Part shown: positions 15,928-25,035 of the stretch, in pieces
How positions within the stretch are numbered: position 1 is the stretch's first letter
How the letters are laid out: each line of letters opens with the position of its first letter
Assembly: GCF_002368035.1 (NCBI RefSeq)
Contig: NZ_AP018222.1
Span: 4,085,534 to 4,149,533, forward strand
Direction: 5' to 3'
DNA: 64,000 nucleotides
Source: Nostoc linckia NIES-25
GTDB lineage: Bacteria > Cyanobacteriota > Cyanobacteriia > Cyanobacteriales > Nostocaceae
Notes under the pieces: generated by a model
Seen by the model: the letters and a program-made list of their open reading frames with translations, nothing else
Databases searched by the model: none
Told to the model about the DNA's origin: nothing
Program-made: the position numbers and the translations under genes

Positions 15928-16911
15928 TTATTTCGATACTCCTATTAACTTATTTGCAAAAAAGCGCGGAGTAAAACTAAGCGTCAGCGCCACTAGAGTT
16001 CGCAAATTAAATTTTTGTTTTTTCAACGCCTGCCAAAAATAAGGACGTGCTGCGGCTATTTCTTCACTTCGTAGCAAACCAATTCCCAATGTAGTATTGG
16101 CTTCCAACCATTTTTGTTGAAAGTGTGCCCTAAATTCTTGTAAACGAGAGTCTTTCATAAAGACTTCATAGCAAAACATTTCACTTTTAGCTTTGCGAAT
16201 TTTTGCCTGTAGGTTTCGACTACCACTGAGCATGGTATCAGTTTGTTCGTGGGCGCGATATCGTGTCAATCTTTCTGGATAATAGTAAGCACCACGACCA
16301 GATATACAGCAAAGGTAAGTTAAATATAAATCCCACATTCCAGCAACTTCTGAGGGAATACTATCCCAATCAATAAAGCTATTGCGAATTACACAAGATG
16401 CAGCAGTGGGTATACTTTTATCTATTAACCCAATTTTAAAGAAGGATTGATGAATTCCTGGTGTTAGTTTGTCGCGTTTGAAACCGCGTGTATTTTCTTC
16501 AGTTCCAATATCATTAATTATGCCGTTTGCATCTATGATATATTGGTCGCAAAAAGCAAGAATTAAGTCAGGATTTTCTTCTAATGGTGGTACGAGCTTT
16601 GCTAAAAAGTCTTGATTCCAGATATCATCGTCATGAAGGCTAGCAACATATTGACCTTGGGCCATTTTGAAAGCGTGTTGCTGATTAGCAAGCATACCGA
16701 CGTTTTGCTCGTGTCGCCAAAATCGAATGCGCGAATCATTAAAAGATTCCACAATAGCTTGGGGATTCTCTGGGCTGCAATTATCAGAAACAATAATTTC
16801 AATATTTTGATAAGTTTGTTGAACAGCGCTAGCGATCGCTTGCTTAAGATACTCTGCTCTATTATAAGTAGGGATAATAACGCTGACTAATGGTTGTTGA
16901 TGCAATGACAT
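15928..16911 (-). CDS. Family 2 glycosyltransferase
   Basis: A GT-A glycosyltransferase of 327 residues from the ATG at 16911 (MSLHQQPLVSVIIPTYNRAE). An upstream ATG at 16968 would add 19 atypical residues and overlap the preceding gene, so I prefer the internal start. The nucleotide-binding IIVSDNCSPENPQAI and the acidic ASLHDDDIWNQDFL are visible. A conserved basic stretch (YPERLTRYRAHEQTDTM) follows. The next gene upstream on the strand ends 28 bp away, so the two are cotranscribed. Sugar specificity is unknown. Confidence 0.88.
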   Translation of the reverse strand: MSLHQQPLVSVIIPTYNRAEYLKQAIASAVQQTYQNIEIIVSDNCSPENPQAIVESFNDSRIRFWRHEQNVGMLANQQHAFKMAQGQYVASLHDDDIWNQDFLAKLVPPLEENPDLILAFCDQYIIDANGIINDIGTEENTRGFKRDKLTPGIHQSFFKIGLIDKSIPTAASCVIRNSFIDWDSIPSEVAGMWDLYLTYLCCISGRGAYYYPERLTRYRAHEQTDTMLSGSRNLQAKIRKAKSEMFCYEVFMKDSRLQEFRAHFQQKWLEANTTLGIGLLRSEEIAAARPYFWQALKKQKFNLRTLVALTLSFTPRFFANKLIGVSK

Positions 16912-16939
16912 ATTTTTCTCTATTAGTTTATTGAGGGGT

Positions 16940-18124
16940 TTAATATAATTTTTCCCCTGGATAATCAAATTCGGCTATTGTTTTTGCATAAATTGTTCGG
17001 AGATTATTTACATGGCAATTCATTGTAAATTCTCTCATCAATAAAGCATGACCTTGTGCGCCCATTTCTCTACTTTTTTGATAATCTGTAGACAAATAAT
17101 TAATAGCTTGGGACAACTTTTTAATATCATTACCAGGAACAAGAATACCCGTTTCTCCATCTCGTAAATGTTCGGGAATTCCTCCGACTGCACTACCAAT
17201 TACAGGACGATAACGAGCATAAGCTTCGAGGGTTACAAGACCGGCAGGTTCAGGCCAAACACTGGGAAAAATGACTGCAAAACACTGTTGATATAGTTGA
17301 TTTATTTTATGGCGATCGCACCAACCATGCCAAGTTATGCGGTGATTCAATCCCAAGGTAGTTGCTAGTTTTTCTAACCGCGGCCGTTCCCATCCTTCAC
17401 CTGCAATATCAAGTTTAATTTGCGGGTTTGTATGTATTAAGGTTTTAATCAACCATTCCAAACCTTTATCAGAAACAATCCGACCAACAAACAAAATTCT
17501 CTGATTTTGGTGGACTTCTAAACTTAGGGGTGCAGCTGGTGTTTGGGGCAGAGAAATACCACAATGTACTGTTACAGTTTGTTCGGCTGGAATGCCGTTT
17601 TTAATTAACTGTTGACGCACATATTCGCTATTAGCGATAAAAGTTACTTTTATCTTTTTTAAAACATCTAAAAACTGCTGAGTACCTTGAATCTCCCTGA
17701 CAGTTCTTAATGGTTTACGGCTACCACATTTATCTACTAATTTACCCCAGGTACATCCTAAGTAAGAAAAGTTGCGATCGCAGATTGTTCGCTCTCCAGC
17801 TAAATACTTTGTACCGCTAGGACAATACAGCGAGTGATTATGAACGCTGAAGATTGTAGGACATTCACCTGTAAGGTGCAATAGTAAATCTGGGCTGTGG
17901 AGATGTAGTAATTTAAACTGGCTTTGGTCAATATTTTTGAGGGATTTAATTACGCGATCGCTAATATCAGGCGAACGATGTTCAAATAGAGAAGCTAAAT
18001 AAGTTTCAACGCCTCCACCCTCACCAACTTCAAAATTGGAGCATTGGTAAATCAGGTTTTCTGCAAACGTTTCCCTGTGTGGTTGTTTAGCTTTATACTT
18101 GAAATTATTAATTATTTTAGGCAT
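16940..18124 (-). CDS. Family 4 glycosyltransferase
   Basis: A 394-residue GT-B enzyme. The donor loop is EGGGVETYLASL near 35-46. A Cys-rich middle (HNHSLYCPSGTKYLAGERTI, then CDRNF and GCTWG) is typical of one glycosyltransferase branch. The C-domain has ILFVGRIVSDKGLEWL and EPAGLVTLEAYARYRPVIGS (E-x7-E). It begins 60 bp after the adjacent glycosyltransferase-like gene. A cytoplasmic role in repeat-unit assembly is inferred. It probably corresponds to one of the glycosyltransferases following hepA in the Anabaena HEP island. Confidence 0.87.
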   Translation of the reverse strand: MPKIINNFKYKAKQPHRETFAENLIYQCSNFEVGEGGGVETYLASLFEHRSPDISDRVIKSLKNIDQSQFKLLHLHSPDLLLHLTGECPTIFSVHNHSLYCPSGTKYLAGERTICDRNFSYLGCTWGKLVDKCGSRKPLRTVREIQGTQQFLDVLKKIKVTFIANSEYVRQQLIKNGIPAEQTVTVHCGISLPQTPAAPLSLEVHQNQRILFVGRIVSDKGLEWLIKTLIHTNPQIKLDIAGEGWERPRLEKLATTLGLNHRITWHGWCDRHKINQLYQQCFAVIFPSVWPEPAGLVTLEAYARYRPVIGSAVGGIPEHLRDGETGILVPGNDIKKLSQAINYLSTDYQKSREMGAQGHALLMREFTMNCHVNNLRTIYAKTIAEFDYPGEKLY

Positions 18125-18184
18125 TAATTACTACGTTATTACTAATTTGATTGCTTGTATATCTATAGCTTTTAGTTCCTCAGC

Positions 18185-19024
18185 TTATCTGCCGACATTA
18201 AACCAAAATTTGTGTCTGACATCGCTAACATAATGTCTGAGAGCAATGTTTTTACTTGCAGATTTATCTGGATAAATGAACTGATCTTCTACATTCAGAA
18301 CATATTTTTTGGAGCAGAGAGGCTGACCATGATTGTAATGCATTGTCAGATGTACAATTGTTTGTTCGGTAAAATAGCTAGGATGTTCTTGAAGATTTGC
18401 TAAACGTTCAATAGCAAAAGTCCAGTCAAATTCATGTTTAAATAAGATAAATCCACCATTCACCGGATTTAACTTCTCAGAATCATCATAGATAATTCGC
18501 CCATCTAGTGACATAGAACAATCAGGTAGATAAAGAGAGTATTTGTTGGTCGATTCACTCAAATTTATTAAGTCTACACCACCGGGAAAAAATAAAATAT
18601 CTGAATCAGTGTAAATCGTAGTTCCATTAATAGGAATTGACATTAATGCCGATAATTTTTTGCCCATTGGATGCAGTTGAGCGTAATCAAGAACGCATTG
18701 AGGTAAATCTGTTCTCACGAAGTTTTTTAAAAGTACTACCTCAACGCAAGGATGAATGCGGCGGAGTAAATCACAACTAGAGTTACTATAACTCCCATCA
18801 GAAACCACTGTGAATGTATCTGGAATACCGACATGGCGAATGAATGAGCGAATACTTGCCACTTGTTCTGGCAAATCGCGTTCGCATGATAAAGCATAAA
18901 TACGTATAGGGGCTTGCCGAGTTTGCTTTATCGGGATTCTGACAATTTGAGGAAGGGCCGATTTATATACAGAACGAATAAATTTTCCCTGCATTTTAGC
19001 AGTGTGGTAGCCTAGATTTACCAT
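18185..19024 (-). CDS. Putative GT-A fold glycosyltransferase
   Basis: A 279-residue protein lacking the hallmarks of GT2 or GT4. It has IRIYALSCERDLPEQVASIR near 42-61, a DxD-type motif in TTIYTDSDILFFPGG near 136-150, and LNPVNGGFILFKHEFDW near 185-200. This is the layout of GT8-like or related nucleotide-diphospho-sugar transferases. It lies directly downstream of hepA and upstream of the glycosyltransferases. I infer that it adds a sugar in the same pathway. The exact family is uncertain. Confidence 0.75.
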   Translation of the reverse strand: MVNLGYHTAKMQGKFIRSVYKSALPQIVRIPIKQTRQAPIRIYALSCERDLPEQVASIRSFIRHVGIPDTFTVVSDGSYSNSSCDLLRRIHPCVEVVLLKNFVRTDLPQCVLDYAQLHPMGKKLSALMSIPINGTTIYTDSDILFFPGGVDLINLSESTNKYSLYLPDCSMSLDGRIIYDDSEKLNPVNGGFILFKHEFDWTFAIERLANLQEHPSYFTEQTIVHLTMHYNHGQPLCSKKYVLNVEDQFIYPDKSASKNIALRHYVSDVRHKFWFNVGR

Positions 19025-19120
19025 TGATTTTTCCTTTTTAAAACTATAAATAGAAGTCAGAATAATCTGCCAATAACTAGATTTGGATAATTGAGCAATC
19101 TTGTAAATTCGTAATTCATA

Positions 19121-19171
19121 AATTACGAATTACATAGCTTGCTTATCGCTGGAAGCGAGTATTACGAATTA
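19121..19171. repeat. Dispersed repeat at the end of hepA
   Basis: AATTACGAATTAC, AGCTTGCTT and GCGAGTATTACGAATTA recur in reverse orientation at 44981-45033 between pqqD and pqqE. The outer AATTACGAATTAC / GTATTACGAATT arms are imperfect inverted repeats. The hepA stop codon lies at the right edge. Confidence 0.8.
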
Positions 19172-21010
19172 GGAATTATAGTATTGCATCTGGTGATATT
19201 CCCAAAGCTTGCCTTGGCGTCCGAGCAATTCTTCATATTTGCCTTGTTCTACTATTCTTCCTGCTTCCAAAACCACGACTTTATCGGCTTTAGAAATAGT
19301 AGAAAGACGGTGAGCGATCGCAATTACTGTTCTGCCAACAGATAGCTTTTCTAATGAGTCTTGAATCAAGCGTTCTGATAGAGAATCTAAGGCGCTGGTT
19401 GCTTCATCCAAAATCAAAATTTCTGGGTTCCGTAGTAACGCCCGCGCAATAGCAATTCGCTGTCTTTGTCCTCCAGATAATCTAACACCCCTATCTCCTA
19501 ATTGGGTATTAAAACCTTGAGGCATTTCTAAAATAAATTCTAGTGCATTCGCTAATTTAGCAGCTTCTTGAATTTGCTCGTTGGTAGCTTCTGGAGTTCC
19601 ATAAGCAATGTTTTGCCAAACACTAGTATTGAAAATAAAAGTATCCTGACTAACAACTGCTATTTGGGAACGTAGAGAATTAATTTCAAACAGTCGTATA
19701 TCAGTTTCATCGATGTAAACATTCCCCTCTGTAGCATTATAAAATCGGGGAATTAAATCAGCAAGGGTTGTTTTCCCAGCCCCAGAAGCTCCGACTAATG
19801 CTGTCATTTTTCCCTTTTCGATGGTTAGGGTAATATTATGCAGTACTAGATTTTCATCGTCGTAACCAAAATCTACACCTACTAAATTAATTGAAGTTTT
19901 TAACCCTTTAAATTTAATATGCCCATTCTGAAAATAATTTTTGTCATCAGTTTTCAGAAGATTTTTGATGTTGTTTGCGGAGCCATGTAAAGTACTGAGA
20001 AATGCTCTCGTCCCATTAATATCTTGAACAAATGGGATAAAACGAAATAGCACAAAGAAAAATGTTAGTAAAGAAGCTACTTGTAGCGTTCCATTACTAA
20101 CCAGGCTAGTGAATGCCAAAATAATCATTCCCACCAATACCGTAGTAGCTACTCCTTCGGCAATTGGTTTAACAAGTGTCCAAGTGAAGACAACTTTAGT
20201 TGTAGTACTTACTACTTTATCGCTAGCTTTATAGTAACGTTGGCGCTCAAATTCTTGAGTGCCATAGGAGTGAACAGTGCGAATACCATTAATAAATTCT
20301 ACGGCTGTTGATGTAAAATTAGAATTAGCATTTGTGACGCCAAAACTTGATTCTCTGACTCTGGCATTTAAATTCGATAAGCCTACACCTAAAAGTGTAA
20401 ATAGTAATGCTGAAATCAAAGTTAGTTGCCATGAGATCGCAAACATTGAGATTAAGTAAACAAAAGTTGTTATTCCCCTAGTAAATAAGAAAGCTGCGGC
20501 GCTAAAACCTTGTCTAATTCTGTCAATTTCTGTGGTAATTGTGTTAATTAATTCTCCAGCACGAGTTTTGGCAAAGTAGCTTAGGGATAAAGCTTGTAAC
20601 TGCTCAAAGATTTGCTTGCGTAAGCGATCTGCAAGATGTAATTGAGATAATTCTGTGTAGACTTGGGAAAAGTAATTAAAGGTAGCACGCAACCAAGTAC
20701 TCAACAAAATTAATAGAGATATACGATAGAGTCGATTAATGGCTGATGTCTTAGTTCCCAAAATCCAAACATCAAAGAAATCTATTCCTGTTTGAACAGG
20801 TTGAGCGTTAGGACTAGTTAAGCTTTGCAAAAATGAAAGTAAGAAGCCAATACTCACACCTTCAAATGCTGCTGCCAAAATTGAAAATACCAAAGCGGAA
20901 ATTGCAATTTTGCGGAAGTTTGCAACTTCTCGTAATATCAAATAATTGTCCTGCCAAAAGTTAGTAGCTTTGAGCAGATTGCTGATTGTTTGAGGAAGTT
21001 TCAAAAGCAT
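19169..21010 (-). CDS. hepA: ABC transporter, heterocyst polysaccharide exporter type (HepA-like)
   Basis: A 613-residue half-transporter with fused membrane and ATPase domains, the MsbA/HepA layout. Membrane helices fill about 35-330. The ATPase has Walker A GASGAGKTT (about 403), the LSGGQRQR signature (about 510), Walker B ILILDEATSALD (about 532) and the switch IAHRLST. HepA of Anabaena is required for the heterocyst envelope polysaccharide layer and is about 607 residues. The adjacent HepC-like gene, the Wzc-like gene and the run of glycosyltransferases reproduce that island. Export of lipid-linked sugar units across the inner membrane is the likely job. Expression late in heterocyst differentiation would be expected, but I see no operator I can certify. 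Confidence 0.88.
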   Translation of the reverse strand: MLLKLPQTISNLLKATNFWQDNYLILREVANFRKIAISALVFSILAAAFEGVSIGFLLSFLQSLTSPNAQPVQTGIDFFDVWILGTKTSAINRLYRISLLILLSTWLRATFNYFSQVYTELSQLHLADRLRKQIFEQLQALSLSYFAKTRAGELINTITTEIDRIRQGFSAAAFLFTRGITTFVYLISMFAISWQLTLISALLFTLLGVGLSNLNARVRESSFGVTNANSNFTSTAVEFINGIRTVHSYGTQEFERQRYYKASDKVVSTTTKVVFTWTLVKPIAEGVATTVLVGMIILAFTSLVSNGTLQVASLLTFFFVLFRFIPFVQDINGTRAFLSTLHGSANNIKNLLKTDDKNYFQNGHIKFKGLKTSINLVGVDFGYDDENLVLHNITLTIEKGKMTALVGASGAGKTTLADLIPRFYNATEGNVYIDETDIRLFEINSLRSQIAVVSQDTFIFNTSVWQNIAYGTPEATNEQIQEAAKLANALEFILEMPQGFNTQLGDRGVRLSGGQRQRIAIARALLRNPEILILDEATSALDSLSERLIQDSLEKLSVGRTVIAIAHRLSTISKADKVVVLEAGRIVEQGKYEELLGRQGKLWEYHQMQYYNS

Positions 21011-21153
21011 AGATTTTTCTAACGAGAATTTGGCATATAAACAGGAGTCAGAATTCAGAAGTCAGAATTCAGAATGATTGGTAAGTTAAGAAGTGATAAC
21101 ATTGTTCAAATTGAATATCAAACTCTTCTGAATTCTGACGATTAAACTATCAA

Positions 21154-21891
21154 CTACCGTACAGATAAATTTTGGAATTCTGTTAGCGTAGCGGGGTGTA
21201 GCCCATTCTGAATTCTGAATTCTTCTTCAACTAGTTGTATTGCATCTGCTAATGTCGAAGAACGAGATCCCATCAAACTCATATCACCGCGGAGTACATT
21301 AAATAACAATGGCAGATTGTTGAGGCTGTATTTATGCATCCAACGCCCTAGCAGCGTGATGTTGTGGTTTGGTGTCGTGGAAAATTTAACAGATCGAAAA
21401 AGTCTACCTTTTTCTCCAACGCGCCATTCATGACAAAAAAGTGACTCTGGCGAATAAAATTGCAGCAATACAATCAATCCCAGGATAACTGGACTGAGGA
21501 ATAACAGCAATGAAAAAGCAACAATCCAATCAATTATTCGCTGTAACCATCTCAAGGTTTGATTGCTTTGTTTTAGCTGTTTATTGCTAGAGGATATGCG
21601 TAAGAATATTGGTTTATGAGCTTGTTCGCAGGCATCTGCCCAAAACTGTAGCAAATCTTCACCCAGTTTGGCATCTATGCTCACTAAATTTATAGGAGAA
21701 TGTTTTAAGCATTCTACTAGCGATCGCTTATTATTTAATGAAGGCAAATATGGTACTTTAACTCGTCCTGGCGGCTTCACCAACAGCTTACCCCGTCGCC
21801 ACAGTAATGTGCAGGATCTAGAGTAATGATTTTGGTTTTGCTGAGTTACATCATATAAATTCTCTAGACTTGGAATTATTGAAGTTGTCAT
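21154..21891 (-). CDS. hepC: HepC-like sugar transferase with unusual active site and repeat-encoded C-terminus
   Basis: 245 residues from the ATG at 21891 (MTTSIIPSLENLYDV); an upstream ATG at 21942 would add 17. Residues about 1-125 are an unassigned regulatory-like region. About 132-155 (IIDWIVAFSLLLFLSPVILG) is the membrane re-entrant helix of bacterial sugar (phosphoglycosyl) transferases, followed by the family's catalytic domain. Such enzymes put the first sugar-phosphate on undecaprenyl phosphate. The usual SLDELPQ with its Asp-Glu dyad reads SLNNLPLL, and the usual GPRP reads GSRS. The last ~22 residues (FRIQNGLHPATLTEFQNL) come from a dispersed repeat. The match to HepC of the HEP island rests on position and family. 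Confidence 0.82.
   Translation of the reverse strand: MTTSIIPSLENLYDVTQQNQNHYSRSCTLLWRRGKLLVKPPGRVKVPYLPSLNNKRSLVECLKHSPINLVSIDAKLGEDLLQFWADACEQAHKPIFLRISSSNKQLKQSNQTLRWLQRIIDWIVAFSLLLFLSPVILGLIVLLQFYSPESLFCHEWRVGEKGRLFRSVKFSTTPNHNITLLGRWMHKYSLNNLPLLFNVLRGDMSLMGSRSSTLADAIQLVEEEFRIQNGLHPATLTEFQNLSVR
21171..21223. repeat. AGAATTCAGAATTCAGAATGG repeat forming the hepC 3' end
   Basis: The minus strand reads a doubled AGAATTC unit, then GGGCTACACCCCGCTACGC and TAACAGAA. A copy with about three mismatches lies in non-coding DNA at 36873-36926. Shorter GAATTCAGAAT units are at 21050-21075, 24898-24922, 25010-25033 and 37368-37400. Confidence 0.9.
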
Positions 21892-22631
21892 GATGTCTTT
21901 GGGTTTATACAAGAGTGAATTGCTGAAGCGAGGCATTATCAAAAACTATCAAGCTAATTCGTATTTCTGTGAGAGATAGTCATTTATATGTAATAATTCA
22001 GGAGTCAGCAGTCACAATCCAGAATAATTAGAAAATTAGCTGTGTTAGTAATCCTTGATTTTCTAGTCTTCCTGATTCTGGATTATGAATTATTACATTT
22101 AACCTCTATCTAAAACAAACCTACCTGTGGAGATAATGGTCTGAAACCTCATGCTTAATTCTGAGGTAATCGAGATTTAAGTAAGTAGTGATGGTAATGT
22201 GTAGAGAAAAATTACCTGTTGAATCTATATCTATGTTTAATTATGTTCGGGTGTTGCTGATGTCGATAAATTTAACAAAACTAGTTCACTCTTGTGTTTT
22301 ATCTTTTTGGAAGTGCTTTAATCTCTAGAATATAAGACTCTGTAAAAATAGCGATCGCTCAAATCAATTCTTTATTTAGACTTTAATTACTCAGTGATTT
22401 CTCTTGAAACTGGTAAAGATAGCATAAATATACCGGATTTTTCCTGATAGTAATAAATCTAAATTTTAATAGCTTTTGATACATTTTTAGGGTAGCACAG
22501 CTGTGCTACCCTACGTGTGTTGCTGAAATTCAATTACAAAAATAACAATTTTGCATGATATCAAAATCCTTGTAGAGACGTTGCATTGCAACATCTCTAC
22601 ATCTGGTTTCATACCGACCAATGCCCAAAAT
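21892..22631. other. Long intergenic region upstream of hepC
   Basis: No gene is seen in 740 bp. The half next to hepC should carry its promoter. Repeats present are a 24-bp palindrome (22489-22512, GGTAGCACAG arms) and a GTAGAGACGTTGCA palindrome (22571-22601). An imperfect inverted pair, GTCACAATCCAGAATAATTAG and GATTCTGGATTATGAATTAT, lies near 22010-22100. This break suggests that hepC-hepA can be transcribed separately from the wzc-type genes upstream. Confidence 0.6.
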
Positions 22632-24857
22632 CTATTTTTCCACAGCTTGGCGCAGAGCTAATTGCTGTTGTTTGACATAAGGTACATAACTACTGCTATT
22701 TGATACCCCATTTGCCACAACCCCAATCAAATTTAATTTGCTCAACATGGCTGTAGCTTGAGTCAGTTGGCTTCGGGTGACAATACCAATGCTTGCCACC
22801 ATGACTACACTACGAGAAGATGATGCGGTGAGCATGGCATCCACCATGCCGAGAACTGGCGAAGCATCTATGAGTACTAAATCGTAGTTTTCCTCAAATG
22901 CTGCCATCAATTGCATCATCCGAGGGGAACTCAAGAGATTAGCGGGGTCAGCAGGTTTTGGCCCAGCGGTCAAAATATCAATGTAGGCTGAACCTGTGTA
23001 CTGAATACTAATTTGGTTGGGTAAAGTTGCATCGCTAGCCAACAGAGTTGAAAGCCCCTGTTCATTAGGAAGATTCAGCTGTTCGTGCAGACTAGGATCG
23101 CGTAAATTGGCATCAATGAGCAATACTCTTTTATGTAAACGTGCAGCACTCATAGCTAAACCCAACGCTAAAGCTGATTTCCCCTCATCCGGCAAAGCCG
23201 AGGTGACCATCAAAGATTTCAAATTGGAAACAGCATTTAAAAGTTCAATGTTTTTGTAAATCAAATCCAGCGATTCCCAACGCGGTGGAGATTGCAATAC
23301 TTGAATTGTCCAAGGTGCGAGAACTTCTGGCTTGCCAAAAGGCAACTTAATCATTGATTCTCTCGGTTTAGCTGGCGGTAATTTCGGAGTTGTTCCTAAC
23401 AATGGTAGGGGTATTTGCTTCTCTAACTCAGCAGTAGTGTGAACAGAATCATCAATAGATTCCCGAATAAAGACAGCAATTCCTCCTAGCATTAACCCAA
23501 CTACTGCACCTAACATTAAATTCTGCTGGAGATTGGGGCCTAATTGTGCGCCTTGTTGGGGTTCTTCTACAACTTCCCAATTAAATCCACCCTTAGCAAG
23601 TTCTTGTCTTAATTGTTGTTCCGCCCTTAAAAGCTGCTCTAATCTTTCACGACTAAATTGTAGCTGCGGTAGCATTCGATTGTAATAAGCTAACAAAGGT
23701 GGAAAGCGTTTGATTTCAAAACGCAGTTCGTTTTCTTTCTTAGCTAAAGTTTGGTCGCGGGCGCTTAAAGCAACTAAATTTGTTTGGGTTTCTACTAACT
23801 GACTAGCAAGGTTGAGATCGATTTCGCCGAGTTGTCCTTTTTCCAGGAGAGAGTCTCCAGAAATAAATGCACTAGCAGACTTTCCGCCTAAAGTTCTTCC
23901 TACTTCTTGTTGCAATAATTCCTTTTGACTTTGAAGCTGTTCTTTGAGCTTTTGGACGCTGGGAGTTGCATCTGTAAAGCGTAAGCGTTCTTGTGCTAAA
24001 GCTAGTTCTGTTTTTTGGATTTCGTTGAGTAAGCCTTGATAGCGAGTAGACTGACTCAGACGGGAAGCTACTAAAGCATTCTGTGGAGAACGGTTAAGTT
24101 GTTCTTCTAAAGATTTTTGACGTGCTAAAGCTTCGCCATATTGAGCGCGAGTTGTTTGGCGTTCTTGAGCAATATTATTTAAAGCTGTTTCAATTGCTTT
24201 AGCTTGTGATTCTGGGTCGATTAAATTTTGGTTTCTGCGAAATCTTTGGAGATTTGTCTCAGCCGCTTTCACTTCTTCACTAGCTTTAGCTAACTGTTCC
24301 CTAATAATTTGCAGACCCTTTTGCAAACGCGAATCCTGTTGTTGTTTGTTGTATTCAACATAAACCTGCCGAATCGCACTTAAAACTTTTTGGGTTTTTT
24401 GGGGATCTTTATCGGTGTATTCAACTTGAAAAATTTTAGTTGCAACGTTATCTTCTTTGCTTCTTAATTGAGTTAAGGACAAAGAACCTTTAATCTCACC
24501 TGTACTAATATCTGGATATTCAGACTCAAGTTTATCAACTGCTTTTTGAATCAAGCCCGAACTTTGCATCAAGTTAAGCTGGGTTGCAGTGTCTATCACC
24601 ACATTCGAGTCTGTAAACTCATTTTCTACTCCTCCTGCTTCTTTCTTACCTTGATAGTTCGGTTCTACTAACAGCTGCATAGAACTTCTAAAAGTTGGTT
24701 TGGTCTTGAAAGTTACTATACCTGCAATAGTAACTGAACCAAACAATACTATTAAAAACCAAGGAAATCTCCGCAGCAAGACAGTAAACATTTGTCCATA
24801 GCTTGGTTCAGTTTCCGAAACTGTAGTTATATGAGAATTTAGACTAGTTTGAACCAC
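22632..24857 (-). CDS. Wzc/GumC-like polysaccharide chain-length regulator with tyrosine kinase domain
   Basis: A 741-residue inner-membrane protein. A Wzz-type domain with a first membrane helix at about 30-50 (FPWFLIVLFGSVTIAGIV) is followed by a long periplasmic coiled coil (about 150-420) and a second helix near 450 (NLMLGAVVGLMLGGIAVF). The cytoplasmic BY-kinase domain has SALPDEGKSALALGLA (about 548-563, Walker A), VLLIDANLRDP (Walker A') and LVLIDASP (Walker B). The C-terminus lacks a clear tyrosine cluster (a few Tyr in SSYVPYVKQQQ). It controls polymer length and export. It uses a GTG start with a GGAAGG ribosome site about 9 bp upstream. It corresponds by position to the Wzc-like gene before hepC in the HEP island. 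Confidence 0.9.
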   Translation of the reverse strand: MVQTSLNSHITTVSETEPSYGQMFTVLLRRFPWFLIVLFGSVTIAGIVTFKTKPTFRSSMQLLVEPNYQGKKEAGGVENEFTDSNVVIDTATQLNLMQSSGLIQKAVDKLESEYPDISTGEIKGSLSLTQLRSKEDNVATKIFQVEYTDKDPQKTQKVLSAIRQVYVEYNKQQQDSRLQKGLQIIREQLAKASEEVKAAETNLQRFRRNQNLIDPESQAKAIETALNNIAQERQTTRAQYGEALARQKSLEEQLNRSPQNALVASRLSQSTRYQGLLNEIQKTELALAQERLRFTDATPSVQKLKEQLQSQKELLQQEVGRTLGGKSASAFISGDSLLEKGQLGEIDLNLASQLVETQTNLVALSARDQTLAKKENELRFEIKRFPPLLAYYNRMLPQLQFSRERLEQLLRAEQQLRQELAKGGFNWEVVEEPQQGAQLGPNLQQNLMLGAVVGLMLGGIAVFIRESIDDSVHTTAELEKQIPLPLLGTTPKLPPAKPRESMIKLPFGKPEVLAPWTIQVLQSPPRWESLDLIYKNIELLNAVSNLKSLMVTSALPDEGKSALALGLAMSAARLHKRVLLIDANLRDPSLHEQLNLPNEQGLSTLLASDATLPNQISIQYTGSAYIDILTAGPKPADPANLLSSPRMMQLMAAFEENYDLVLIDASPVLGMVDAMLTASSSRSVVMVASIGIVTRSQLTQATAMLSKLNLIGVVANGVSNSSSYVPYVKQQQLALRQAVEK

Positions 24858-25035
24858 TTTTATTATCCTTCCCAGAATTTACGCTAAGAGATAAAAAGAA
24901 TTCAGAATCCAGAATTCAGAATGTAATCACTAAATGGTAGGTTTGATTTAGTATTAAATAAACTGGATTGAGTCCAATTCATTATTGTGTAACATTTCCA
25001 GAATTGATGCTGAATTCTGACTTCTGAATTCTTGA

